Shown here: positions 1 through 7,138 of the stretch, piece after piece
Position numbering within the stretch: position 1 is the stretch's first letter
How the letters are laid out: the number at the start of each line of letters is the position of its first letter
Assembly (NCBI GenBank): GCA_947588915.1
Contig: CANPZA010000066.1
Location: 1-8,487, forward strand
Direction: 5' to 3'
Source: an uncultured Clostridia bacterium
Lineage (GTDB): Bacteria > Bacillota_A > Clostridia > TANB77 > CAG-508
Length of the DNA stretch: 8,487 nt
Program-made: the position numbers and the translations under genes
The notes under the pieces: model-generated
Databases searched by the model: none
What the model saw: only the letters and a program-made list of their open reading frames with translations
Told to the model about the DNA's origin: nothing

Positions 1-840
1 AAAATATCTGATTATAATAAAATGGCAAAATTATATGGAATAAATGAATATACCTTAAATGAAGATGAATATATTGTTCTTTGTGATTTTGATAGTCAAA
101 CAGAGTTAAGAAATAGAGTATTAGCAAAAGGAAACTATCCTTTAAAAATTGCAGGAAAAGAATATAAATCAAAATATAATGAATGTCAAGATGGATTTAT
201 TACAATGTCAACAAGCCATACAAATACAGGAATTATTTTAGTGCCAGATAGTTGCCCTTTAACAGATGAAATGAAAGAAATGTATTTGTTATCAGCAAAT
301 TATAATGCAACAACTGATGAGAAAAGAGAAGAAATAGAAAAAATATTTGCAGGAAATAGTAATTCTTCAGATCTTATAAAATCACTAAATGCTAATGGAA
401 TAGAATTAGAGGGATTTACGAAAATTAGTTTAAGGGAGGCAAGTATAGGTATAGCAACGATAGTAGTATTTATAGCAATCTATTTAGGAATTATATTCTT
501 AATTGCAAGTTCGGCTATTTTAGCACTAAAACAACTAACAGATAGTAGTGATAATAAACAAAGATATACAATTTTAAGAAAAATTGGTTGTGATGAAAAA
601 ATGATTAATAAAGCATTATTTAGACAAATAGGAATCTTTTTTGGTATGCCACTTATTTTAGCAATTATACATTCTATTTTTGGAATAAAATTTGCGATAA
701 CAGTAATGTCAGGATTAGCATCAAAAGATGACTTATTACCATCTGTTATAGCAACAGTAATTATCATTGGTATAATATATGGCTCATATTTTATCGCTAC
801 ATATTTTGGTGTAAAAGACATCATAAAAGAGGAAGAATAG
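1..840 (+). CDS. FtsX-family (BceB-like) ABC transporter permease, C-terminal part (5' truncated by window edge)
   Basis: The frame is open from base 1. The first ATG (base 22) has no Shine-Dalgarno sequence before it, so I read this as the tail of a longer gene, not a start. Seen: about 140 hydrophilic residues, then three membrane helices at roughly residues 142-168, 206-225 and 241-265 counted from the ATG. The first two helices are separated by a charged cytoplasmic segment with the pattern SDNKQRYTILRKIGCDEKMI, which is typical of BceB-type permeases. Family knowledge: these proteins have ten helices, a large extracellular domain between helices 7 and 8, and a C-terminal three-helix FtsX domain. 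They work with an ATPase, often in resistance to or sensing of cell-wall-active peptides. The visible part fits the end of that extracellular domain plus helices 8-10. The ATPase and any two-component system would lie left of the window. The substrate cannot be judged from this fragment. Confidence 0.85.
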   Translation, partial: KISDYNKMAKLYGINEYTLNEDEYIVLCDFDSQTELRNRVLAKGNYPLKIAGKEYKSKYNECQDGFITMSTSHTNTGIILVPDSCPLTDEMKEMYLLSANYNATTDEKREEIEKIFAGNSNSSDLIKSLNANGIELEGFTKISLREASIGIATIVVFIAIYLGIIFLIASSAILALKQLTDSSDNKQRYTILRKIGCDEKMINKALFRQIGIFFGMPLILAIIHSIFGIKFAITVMSGLASKDDLLPSVIATVIIIGIIYGSYFIATYFGVKDIIKEEE

Positions 841-952
841 AGTAGTTTATTATACACAAATAGATAAAGAAGTACAGTTGGACAAACCTCATAATAAAGT
901 AAAAAATAGTATTCAAAATAATAAAAATTAAGATAGAATTTATTAATTTTGA

Positions 953-981
953 TTGATAATTGTTTATATTTATGCTAATAT
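953..981 (+). promoter_or_regulatory. Sigma-A-type promoter with extended -10, upstream of the PH-like gene
   Basis: A -35 element TTGATA (953-958) and a -10 element TAATAT (976-981) are separated by 17 bases. The TG at 973-974 makes this an extended -10. The predicted transcript starts near 988, leaving an untranslated leader of about 70 bases before the ATG at 1057. The leader contains a weak AT-only inverted repeat (TAAATG ... CATTTA), which I do not consider a riboswitch. Confidence 0.65.
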
Positions 982-1056
982 GTTGATATATAAAAATTTT
1001 GTAAATGGAAATTAAATTTATAAATTACATTTATTATAATTATATAGGGGGTATTT

Positions 1057-1548
1057 ATGAATAATTATGAATTAGAAGAAGACGAAGTAGTTTTATATGA
1101 AGGTTCTGTTGTACGTGATGATATAAAAGAATCTACAAATCTAATTTTAACTTCAAAAAAAATGATATTTGAACAATCAAAATCTATTAAAATAGGACTT
1201 TTAAAAACCAAAAATGAAACAATAGTTATTGATACAGTTATGTTAGAAACAATTAAAATATACAATGGTAAAATACAAGTTCAACAAAAAGGTTCTAATG
1301 TATATGTACAAACTACTAAGAATAATTTTACTATTGCGTTTAATGGTGTGATGGAAGCAAGAAAATTTTTGACTAAAATTACTGATGCAATTACAGGAAC
1401 GACTATTTCTGAACGTGGAACTGAAAAAGTAAAAGAAACACTAAATAAAGTTGATGATGTTTTAGGATTTAATACAAGAGATACTATAAAAGGAGTAATT
1501 GAAAATGGAATTACGCGGAGCGTTTTTAAAAGGAATAAAAAAAGATAA
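1057..1548 (+). CDS. Predicted bacterial PH-like domain protein, unknown function
   Basis: A 163-residue soluble protein without signal peptide or membrane segment. The start is fixed by AGGGGG at 1046-1051, five bases before the ATG. Residues about 5-115 have an acidic opening with the pattern EEDEVVLYEG, then NLILTSKKMIFEQ and alternating beta-rich stretches ending in a helix (EARKFLTKITDAI). That is the layout of bacterial PH-like or GRAM-like domains, in which a beta-sandwich is closed by one C-terminal helix. The remaining residues, about 116-163, look like amphipathic helices with a strongly basic end (SVFKRNKKR), which could contact a membrane surface or a partner. The domain assignment rests on pattern recognition and is moderately sure; no ligand or pathway can be stated. 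It is transcribed from its own promoter. A four-helix membrane protein gene follows 52 bases downstream with no convincing terminator between, so the two may form one operon. Confidence 0.7.
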   Translation: MNNYELEEDEVVLYEGSVVRDDIKESTNLILTSKKMIFEQSKSIKIGLLKTKNETIVIDTVMLETIKIYNGKIQVQQKGSNVYVQTTKNNFTIAFNGVMEARKFLTKITDAITGTTISERGTEKVKETLNKVDDVLGFNTRDTIKGVIENGITRSVFKRNKKR

Positions 1549-1600
1549 AAAATAATAATATAATAGATGAAATTCACAAACTTGGGAGAATATATAATAT

Positions 1601-1987
1601 ATGAATGGAAAAGAAAATATAAACAAAAATATATCAAATATTTTAATTATTATAAGAAGTATAATAATTGCTTTATTTACAAGTATAATTTTAATTTGGG
1701 CTTTTTCAAAAAATAAAGTTTTAGGTAAAATTATTATAATTCCATTCTTAATATGTGCTTGTGCAAAATTAGGAGAAAGTATATTTTTAATACTTAAAAA
1801 AGAGAAAATTTCTATTATTTTTCAATATATTTTTCGAACGAGTTTCTTTATATATGTTTTTGGCTTTCTAATTTATACTGATTGTTATAGTATAATTACA
1901 AAAAGTCATACACTTATTATATTAACAATTCCATTTTGGTTATTTGCTATTCATTTCTTTAAGTTAGTATTTTTTAAGAAAAAGTAA
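1601..1987 (+). CDS. Small four-helix membrane protein, unknown function
   Basis: A 128-residue, highly hydrophobic protein. Four membrane helices can be seen at roughly residues 14-34, 43-64, 73-95 and 103-124, joined by short basic loops (SKNK, KKEK). It ends in a Lys-rich tail (FFKKK), so both ends probably lie in the cytoplasm. I do not recognise a family. A GGGAG at 1584-1588 stands 12 bases before the ATG; that spacing is longer than ideal but usable. The overlapping antisense reading frame on the other strand has no ribosome binding site and is rejected. The position just after the PH-like gene, in the same direction, suggests the membrane protein and the soluble protein act together. 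This is inference only. Confidence 0.65.
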   Translation: MNGKENINKNISNILIIIRSIIIALFTSIILIWAFSKNKVLGKIIIIPFLICACAKLGESIFLILKKEKISIIFQYIFRTSFFIYVFGFLIYTDCYSIITKSHTLIILTIPFWLFAIHFFKLVFFKKK

Positions 1988-2010
1988 ATTATTTTATAAT
2001 AATATTTATT

Positions 2011-2044
2011 TAGTATAGTAAAAAACATATTTAGTGATATACTA
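2011..2044 (+). promoter_or_regulatory. Extended -10 promoter of the flavin reductase gene, with a 7-bp inverted repeat
   Basis: A TG at 2035-2036, one base, then TATACT (2038-2043) form an extended -10 element. No good -35 is present at the usual distance (2015-2020 reads ATAGTA). TAGTATA (2011-2017) and its exact reverse complement TATACTA (2038-2044) form an inverted repeat with a 20-base gap that covers the -35/-10 region. A weak -35 plus symmetry over the promoter could mean that a dimeric regulator binds here. The promoter is fairly likely; regulator binding is a guess. Confidence 0.45.
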
Positions 2045-2071
2045 ATAATAAAATTATATAGGGAGGTAAAT

Positions 2072-2635
2072 ATGAGAAAAAATATTAAAACTACAGAGGC
2101 AATTTTTCCAATGCCAGTATTAATGGTTGCAACCTATAATGAAGATGGCACAATTGATGTAATGAATGCAGCATGGGGAACTATGTTAGAAAGAAATCAT
2201 GTAATACTTAATTTATCACAAACACATAAAACTGTTAAAAATATTAAGGAAAGAAAAGCATTTACAGTAAGTATTGCAGATTCTAAACATGTTGTAGAAG
2301 CTGATTATTTAGGAATAGCATCAGGAAACAATACTCCAAATAAGTTTGAAAATAGTAAACTTACTGCTACAAAATCAGAAAATGTTGATGCACCAATTAT
2401 AAATGAATTTCCAATTTGCATGGAATGTGAATTTATAGAATATCAAGATGACAAATATGGTTGTGGAGTAATAGGTAAAGTAATAAATGTAACAGCTGAA
2501 GAAAGTGTAATGAATGGAGATAATATAGATATTTCTTTATTAGATGCTATAGCTTTTGACCCATATACACATGGATATTATAAAGTAAATCAAAGAGTGG
2601 GCAATGCATTTAAAGATGGAATGCAATTAAAATAA
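2072..2635 (+). CDS. Flavin reductase-like domain protein (FMN-binding split barrel)
   Basis: A 187-residue protein of the size typical for the flavin reductase/DIM6-NTAB family. The start is set by GGGAGG at 2061-2066, five bases before the ATG. Seen: the N-terminal motif FPMPVLMVATYNEDGTIDVM (residues 12-31), then NAAWG (32-36) and the stretch LSQTHKTVKNI (48-58). These correspond to the FMN phosphate and isoalloxazine-binding edge of the split-barrel fold. Family knowledge: members bind FMN tightly and reduce flavins, iron complexes or small electrophiles with NAD(P)H, while others are simply FMN-binding proteins of unknown substrate. The gene stands alone between its own promoter and a hairpin terminator, so its neighbours do not reveal the substrate. 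It converges with the TetR gene. No frame damage is visible. The fold assignment is firm; the physiological reaction is open. Confidence 0.85.
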   Translation: MRKNIKTTEAIFPMPVLMVATYNEDGTIDVMNAAWGTMLERNHVILNLSQTHKTVKNIKERKAFTVSIADSKHVVEADYLGIASGNNTPNKFENSKLTATKSENVDAPIINEFPICMECEFIEYQDDKYGCGVIGKVINVTAEESVMNGDNIDISLLDAIAFDPYTHGYYKVNQRVGNAFKDGMQLK

Positions 2636-2651
2636 TAAAAAAATTATAACT

Positions 2652-2691
2652 ATAAAAGTAAGTGGTTTTATTGAAAATTGCTTACTTTTAT
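2652..2691. terminator. Long hairpin between convergent genes, probable bidirectional terminator
   Basis: ATAAAAGTAAG (2652-2662) pairs perfectly with CTTACTTTTAT (2681-2691). Pairing continues inward through three G-U pairs and TTTT (2666-2669) with AAAA (2674-2677), leaving the four-base loop ATTG. The stem is about 18 pairs. Read on the minus strand it is followed about nine bases later by a run of seven T. On the plus strand the trailing sequence is only weakly T-rich (GTTCTT). It lies between the flavin reductase gene (plus) and the TetR gene (minus) and probably ends both transcripts, more clearly the minus one. Confidence 0.7.
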
Positions 2692-2716
2692 GTTCTTAAA
2701 ATAAGCTTTATACATA

Positions 2717-3268
2717 CTAATTAAATATTTTCTCAAACCAATTCTTCATATTAAATAACAAATCATCCAATGAATAATTGCTCTCATTTCTAAAATATTT
2801 TAGAACCTCCATTAAAATTCCATTCATAAGAAATGAAATATTAAGATTAAGATACTTATCTATATAAGTATCTTTTAAAGCGTCATAAATTTTTTTACTA
2901 GCGATCTTCTTTAATTTTTCCAAGAACAAAAGGGATTCATCAGCGGACAATAGCAATTTATATGTTTCTGCATTATCTTTTAGACATTTTATAATATTAT
3001 CAAAATAATCATTAATATCTTGCTTTGAATGTAATTTTAAATCTTCACTACATAAAAGTGAGATTGTCTGTAATTGATAATCATGAGCAACTTCATATAT
3101 ATTATCATAATGTGTATAAAACGTACTTCTAGTTAGGCCTGCTTTTTTTACTAACTCTGTAACAGTTACTTTATCCAATTGTTTTTTCTCATTAATCAAC
3201 TCAGCAAAAGTTCTTTTTATTAAGTTCCTTGTTTTATTAGAAGAAGAATTTAAATATTGTACTTTCAT
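2717..3268 (-). CDS. TetR/AcrR-family transcriptional regulator
   Basis: A 183-residue protein with the usual TetR plan. Residues about 12-59 form the DNA-binding three-helix domain: a first helix with the pattern KTRNLIKRTFAELINEK, then the helix-turn-helix VTVTELVKKAGLTRSTFYTHY at about 34-54, which carries the family's diagnostic TFYTHYDN end. The remaining 120 residues are helical and variable, as expected for the ligand-binding and dimerisation domain, so the effector cannot be predicted. The start is supported by AAAGGG at 3282-3277 (minus strand), eight bases before the ATG. It is divergently transcribed from the large MMPL transporter gene, with 177 bases and two palindromes between. 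This is the classic layout of a repressor that controls an exporter and itself and is released by a substrate of the exporter. The family assignment is firm; the target is inferred from position. Confidence 0.9.
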   Translation of the reverse strand: MKVQYLNSSSNKTRNLIKRTFAELINEKKQLDKVTVTELVKKAGLTRSTFYTHYDNIYEVAHDYQLQTISLLCSEDLKLHSKQDINDYFDNIIKCLKDNAETYKLLLSADESLLFLEKLKKIASKKIYDALKDTYIDKYLNLNISFLMNGILMEVLKYFRNESNYSLDDLLFNMKNWFEKIFN

Positions 3269-3302
3269 AACTCAATCCCTTTCATAAAAAAATATATAAA
3301 AC

Positions 3303-3312
3303 ATTATATCAC
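3303..3312 (-). promoter_or_regulatory. Extended -10 promoter element of the TetR gene
   Basis: Read on the minus strand, bases 3312-3303 give GTGATATAAT. This contains TG-A-TATAAT, a perfect extended -10 element, 35 bases upstream of the start codon. The -35 region is an A/T-rich stretch with no clear TTGACA match, which extended -10 promoters tolerate. The transcript would start near 3296 and have a leader of about 28 bases. Confidence 0.55.
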
Positions 3313-3343
3313 AGTTTTATTAAAACAAAAAGACAATTTTCAC

Positions 3344-3369
3344 AAAAACGTCTAAATTTAGACACTTTT
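3344..3369. promoter_or_regulatory. Palindromic operator candidate in the tetR-MMPL gap
   Basis: GTCTAAATTTAGAC at 3350-3363 is a perfect 14-base palindrome. After a two-base mismatch on each side, symmetry resumes with AAAA (3344-3347) against TTTT (3366-3369), giving a 26-base imperfect dyad. TetR proteins bind as dimers to sites of this kind in divergent promoter regions. It lies upstream of both -35 regions, not on top of them, so it could also serve another regulator. Confidence 0.6.
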
Positions 3370-3382
3370 ATAAAAATTATAC

Positions 3383-3416
3383 TTCCATTGGAAAAGCAAT
3401 GATAGTATAATATAAT
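3383..3416 (+). promoter_or_regulatory. Promoter of the MMPL transporter gene with a short palindrome over the -35
   Basis: TTGGAA (3388-3393) and TATAAT (3411-3416) are separated by 17 bases, predicting a transcript start near 3423. The -35 element is the right half of TTCCA-T-TGGAA (3383-3393), an 11-base dyad, so a dimeric protein bound here would block RNA polymerase. A second TATAAT at 3406-3411 overlaps the -10 and may offer an alternative register. The centre of this dyad lies about 31-32 bases (three helical turns) from the centre of the 14-base palindrome upstream. Confidence 0.55.
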
Positions 3417-3445
3417 GCAGACAAAAAAGAAAGGAATGATTCACT

Positions 3446-6400
3446 TTGAGAAAAATTACAGATTTCATAATAAACAAAAGACATTTTATATTAGTCATAT
3501 TTATTATCCTTACAATAATTTCAGCAATATTATCATCAAAAGTAAAAATTAATCATGACATAGCCGAATATCTACCAGATACATCAGAAACAAGAATTGG
3601 TATGGATATCATGGAAGAAGAATTTTCAAAAACAGAAACAAGTACACTAAATTTAATGTTTGAAAATCTAGTAGATGAGCAAAAAATAGAAATAAAAAAT
3701 TATTTAGTATCTATAGAGGGAGTAAAAACTGTAGATTATGACAATACTGAAGATTATAACAAAGAAAATTATACTTTATTTGTTATAACAGTAGATGATA
3801 AATCAGACTCTAAACTTGCAACTGATATATATAATCAAATAACAGAAAAATATAAAGACTACACAATTTATACCAGTGGAGATGTATCTGAAAGCAATAA
3901 ATCAGTATTACCATTTTGGATTGTTGTACTTGCAGTTGTAAGTGCTTTAGTTATACTACTTATAATGTGTGAATCATATGTAGAACCATTTTTATTCTTA
4001 ACATCAATATTGATGGCAGTAGTTCTAAATAAAGGAACAAATATCATATTTCAAAATGTATCAAGCATTACAAACTCAATAGTAGCAATATTGCAAATGG
4101 CATTATCAATGGATTATTCAATAATGTTAATGAATAGATACAATCAGGAAAAACAAATTGAAAAAGACAAAGTTAAAGCTATGAAAAATGCTCTATATAA
4201 AGCGTTTCAAGCAATATCAAGTAGTTCGGTTACAACAATAGTTGGGCTTTTAGCACTAATATTTATGAGTTTTAAAATTGGAAAAGATTTAGGATTTGTA
4301 CTAGCGAAAGGTGTATTATTTAGTTTAATTTGTATTTTCTTTGTACTTCCATCTTTGATATTAATGTTTGATAAGTGGATAGTAAAAACTAAAAAGAAAA
4401 GTCCAAAAATTAACTTAAACAAATTAGGTAGTTACAGTTATAAGATAAGATTTATTGCAGTTCCATTATTTCTATTAATATTTATTGGAAGTTTTATTCT
4501 AAAAGGAAATTTGGGAATTAATTATACAGATTCACAATCAGACGAAATAAATAAAATATTTGTTGAAAACAATCAAATAGCTATTATATATAAAAACGAA
4601 GATGAAGAAAAAATTTCTAAATATTTGAAAAACCTTGAAAATTATGAAAAAGTAGATGAAGTGTTAGCTTATGGAAATACAATCAATGAAAAACTAGTTG
4701 TTGATAAATTGAATAATAAATTAAATGATTTAGGTTCAGATGTAACTATTGAAGATTATTTATTAAAAATATTATATTATGATTATTATAATCCAGAAGG
4801 AAACAACAAAATGACATTTAGTGAGTTCATTAATTTTATTGAAGCAGAGGCATATAACAACGAAAAAACAAATGAAAAAATTGATGATAAAACAAAAAAC
4901 GATATTTCAAGATTAAAAAATTTTGTTACAGTATCTTCAATGGATAAAAAAAGAACATCAATAGATATAGCAAATATATTAGAAATGGATAAAAGTAAAA
5001 TCGATGACATTCTTATTTATTATCTTTCTAAAAATAACAATACACAGATTAATCTAAATGAATTTATCAATTTCATGAATAAAGATGTTTTTACAAATAA
5101 AGAATATTCAACGAAAATTGATACTGGAAGCAAAGAAAAACTAAACAAATTATCAAACTTTACAAACAGGCAAATAATACAAAAGAAAATGGATAGTAAT
5201 TCTATGACAAAAATCTTTGGAATTGATAAAAATACAATGAATGAATTATACAAATATTATATTCTTGTAAATGATACTAATATAAAGATGACAATTTCAG
5301 AATTTTCGAATTTTGTATTAGATAATGTATTAAAAGATAGTAATTACGCAAACAGTTTTAATCCAAATACAATTCAAAATATAAAATTATTAGCAACATT
5401 TAGTAACATAGAAACAATCAATAAACAAATGAAACCTTTAGAGCTATCTAATTTACTTGGTATAGATGAAACAAAGATTACATATATAATGGGGAACATG
5501 GGAAAAGATACAGTCACACCTTATGAGTTTGTAAAATTAATATTAAACAACCAACAAATACATCAAAGTATTGGTGGAGATACTATGAAACAATTACAAT
5601 TATTAGATACAATCATGGAAAGTAGTATAAATAAGAAAAGTTTTACTTATCAAGAACTTTCAAACATTATAGGTATAGATACTAGTAGTACAAAAAATAT
5701 ATATATTTTATATCTTTCAAGTAAAAATGATATAACACTAACGCCTCAAGAATTTGTGGAATTTGTACTCTCACACAAAAATGATATCGCACTTGCAAAC
5801 AAAATATCAAATGATGCAATTAAGGATTTAAGTCTAATTCAAACAGTTATGAACGGAGTTAATAGTAACAAAAAATATAGCAGTAGTGAATTGTCTTCAT
5901 TATTAGGTATAGAAAAAGAAAATACAGATTTACTTTATGGCTTATATAATTCTAAATATATAAATAAAAATCCAAGTATATCGTTAAAAGAATTTGTTAA
6001 TTTTTTACTTAAAGATGTAGCTAATAATAAAGAATATTCAAGTAATTTTGATGAAGAAAAATTGTCAAAATTAAATACTGTAAATAATATTATGAATGCA
6101 TCAATAAATAATACTGAATATACAGCAGATGAAATGTTTGTTATCATTAGCAAATTAAGCAATGATGTAGAAAAGAATACAGTAAAAATGCTTTATACTT
6201 ATTATGGAAGTAGTAAGCAATATAATAATACATGGGCAATGACAGTAGAAGAATTCGTAAATTTTTTAAATGATGATATTTTACAAGATGAGCGTTTTAC
6301 GGATTTTATAGAAGATGACATGAGAAATGATATAACAGAAGCAAAAACAATGATAGAAGATGCAAAAGAATTATTAATTGGTGATAATTATTCAAGAATA

Positions 6401-7039
6401 GTGTTAAATACGAAATTTGATTTAGAATCTCCAGAAACCTTTGAATTTATAAAAAATGTTAAAGAGATGTTAGGTGAAGGATTAGAAGATTTTTATGTAA
6501 TAGGAGATTCTCCTATGTCTTATGAAATAAGTCAAACTTTTGATTATGAATTAAATGCAATAACAATAATAACAATGGTAGCAATATTTATAATAGTGGC
6601 AATTACATTTAAATCAATCATTATACCTTTAATATTAGTATTAATAATACAGACAGCTGTTTATTTAACAATGGGAATATTATCAATTGTAGGAGAAAAT
6701 GTATATTTTATTGCAATACTTATTGTTCAGAGTATATTAATGGGAGCAACAATCGATTATGCTATTTTGTATACATCATATTATCTTGAACATAGAAAAA
6801 GTAAAGGAATAAAAGAGTCAATTATAGATTCATATAATAAATCGATAAATACTATATTAACTTCAAGCTCAATACTTATTATAGTAACTTTGATTATTGC
6901 AAATTTTGCATCAGCTATTGCAGCAAAAATATGTAAGACAATTTCAGAAGGTACACTATGTTCTACAGTTTTAATTTTGATGTTACTGCCAGCAGTACTT
7001 GCTTTTTGTGATAAATTAATAACTAGAAATAAAAAATAA
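3446..7039 (+). CDS. MMPL/RND-superfamily transporter with a large tandem-repeat insertion
   Basis: A 1197-residue membrane protein starting at TTG. GAAAGGA at 3429-3435 stands ten bases upstream, and an in-frame TGA at 3437-3439 excludes any earlier start. Twelve helices are visible: about 14-30, 156-174, 180-195, 208-229, 258-276, 286-307, 336-352, then 1037-1054, 1058-1078, 1087-1110, 1138-1157 and 1170-1188. The fourth and tenth helices carry the family's Asp-Tyr pair (D223-Y224 in MALSMDYSIML; D1104-Y1105 in MGATIDYAILY), expected to relay protons. Two outer domains follow helices 1 and 7, as in RND exporters. MMPL proteins usually have about 700-1000 residues; the excess here is residues about 432-977, seven tandem repeats that split the second outer domain. 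MMPL proteins export lipids, lipopeptides, siderophores or drugs by proton motive force; the substrate here is unknown. The gene is divergent from the TetR gene, which probably represses it. No terminator is seen behind it. Confidence 0.9.
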   Translation: MRKITDFIINKRHFILVIFIILTIISAILSSKVKINHDIAEYLPDTSETRIGMDIMEEEFSKTETSTLNLMFENLVDEQKIEIKNYLVSIEGVKTVDYDNTEDYNKENYTLFVITVDDKSDSKLATDIYNQITEKYKDYTIYTSGDVSESNKSVLPFWIVVLAVVSALVILLIMCESYVEPFLFLTSILMAVVLNKGTNIIFQNVSSITNSIVAILQMALSMDYSIMLMNRYNQEKQIEKDKVKAMKNALYKAFQAISSSSVTTIVGLLALIFMSFKIGKDLGFVLAKGVLFSLICIFFVLPSLILMFDKWIVKTKKKSPKINLNKLGSYSYKIRFIAVPLFLLIFIGSFILKGNLGINYTDSQSDEINKIFVENNQIAIIYKNEDEEKISKYLKNLENYEKVDEVLAYGNTINEKLVVDKLNNKLNDLGSDVTIEDYLLKILYYDYYNPEGNNKMTFSEFINFIEAEAYNNEKTNEKIDDKTKNDISRLKNFVTVSSMDKKRTSIDIANILEMDKSKIDDILIYYLSKNNNTQINLNEFINFMNKDVFTNKEYSTKIDTGSKEKLNKLSNFTNRQIIQKKMDSNSMTKIFGIDKNTMNELYKYYILVNDTNIKMTISEFSNFVLDNVLKDSNYANSFNPNTIQNIKLLATFSNIETINKQMKPLELSNLLGIDETKITYIMGNMGKDTVTPYEFVKLILNNQQIHQSIGGDTMKQLQLLDTIMESSINKKSFTYQELSNIIGIDTSSTKNIYILYLSSKNDITLTPQEFVEFVLSHKNDIALANKISNDAIKDLSLIQTVMNGVNSNKKYSSSELSSLLGIEKENTDLLYGLYNSKYINKNPSISLKEFVNFLLKDVANNKEYSSNFDEEKLSKLNTVNNIMNASINNTEYTADEMFVIISKLSNDVEKNTVKMLYTYYGSSKQYNNTWAMTVEEFVNFLNDDILQDERFTDFIEDDMRNDITEAKTMIEDAKELLIGDNYSRIVLNTKFDLESPETFEFIKNVKEMLGEGLEDFYVIGDSPMSYEISQTFDYELNAITIITMVAIFIIVAITFKSIIIPLILVLIIQTAVYLTMGILSIVGENVYFIAILIVQSILMGATIDYAILYTSYYLEHRKSKGIKESIIDSYNKSINTILTSSSILIIVTLIIANFASAIAAKICKTISEGTLCSTVLILMLLPAVLAFCDKLITRNKK
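4739..6376 (+). repeat. Seven tandem protein repeats (75-87 residues each) within the MMPL transporter
   Basis: Residues about 432-977 repeat one pattern. It begins with a short helix resembling ELSNLLGID, continues with a second helix rich in Tyr and Leu (LYxLYxS), then a loop with Asn, Asp and Lys, and then a [MIVL]-T/S-x-x-E-F-[VI]-N-F helix. A variable Asn/Asp/Lys-rich linker and a helix ending in IMNxxxN-type sequence close the unit. The Glu-Phe pair falls at residues 460-461, 539-540, 619-620, 694-695, 769-770, 849-850 and 936-937, giving intervals of 79, 80, 75, 75, 80 and 87. The first and last units are the most diverged. The sequence before a Glu-Phe resembles the second half of an EF-hand, but the calcium-binding acidic residues are not conserved. 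The DNA of the units has diverged too, so the duplication is old. Confidence 0.8.
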
Positions 7040-7051
7040 CTTAAGAGTAAT

Positions 7052-7060
7052 TGCTATAAT
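7052..7060 (+). promoter_or_regulatory. Extended -10 promoter element upstream of the RhuM remnant
   Basis: TG-C-TATAAT at 7052-7060 is a perfect extended -10 element just behind the MMPL stop codon. No -35 match stands at the right distance (7032-7037 is A-rich). It would start transcription near 7067 and could drive the RhuM remnant and the following 101-residue gene. Because no terminator is seen behind the MMPL gene, read-through from it is also possible. Confidence 0.45.
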
Positions 7061-7138
7061 ATACTGGGGTAAAAAAATAAAGTTAAACTATAAAAAGTAT
7101 ATGATGTTTATGCCATTGGAATTTTTGTTACCGTTGAT

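Noticed and set aside
480..857. Reading frames on the minus strand opposite the permease, the membrane protein genes and the MMPL gene
   Set aside because: They lie fully opposite well-supported genes, have no ribosome binding sites, and their hydrophobic, low-complexity content is what AT-rich antisense of membrane proteins gives.
846..898. Inverted repeat TTTATTAT ... ATAATAAA as a terminator for the permease gene
   Set aside because: The arms contain only A and T, the loop is 37 bases and no T-run follows. Such matches are expected by chance at this base composition.
827..931. Short open stretch after the permease encoding a peptide like VVYYTQIDKEVQLDKPHN before a TAA
   Set aside because: There is no start codon or ribosome binding site and I recognise no family. 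It could be the tail of a decayed gene, but the evidence is too thin to annotate.
1513..1527. ACGC-GGA-GCGT followed by five T at the end of the PH-like gene, as an intragenic terminator
   Set aside because: The stem is only four pairs and lies inside the coding sequence. It is a local GC-rich spot, but too weak to call a terminator.
3436..3438. ATG at 3436 as the start of the MMPL gene
   Set aside because: It is in a different frame from the transporter, leads into unrelated sequence and stands only one base from the Shine-Dalgarno. The TTG at 3446 is in frame and well spaced.
4739..6376. EF-hand calcium-binding domains in the transporter repeats
   Set aside because: The residues before the conserved Glu-Phe do not show the DxDxDG ligand pattern in any unit. 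Only the helix-entry half looks similar.
7113..7121. CCATTGGAA recurring from the MMPL promoter (3385-3393) as a second operator
   Set aside because: Only nine bases match, the left part of the dyad is incomplete (GCC instead of TTCC), and it is not placed over a promoter.
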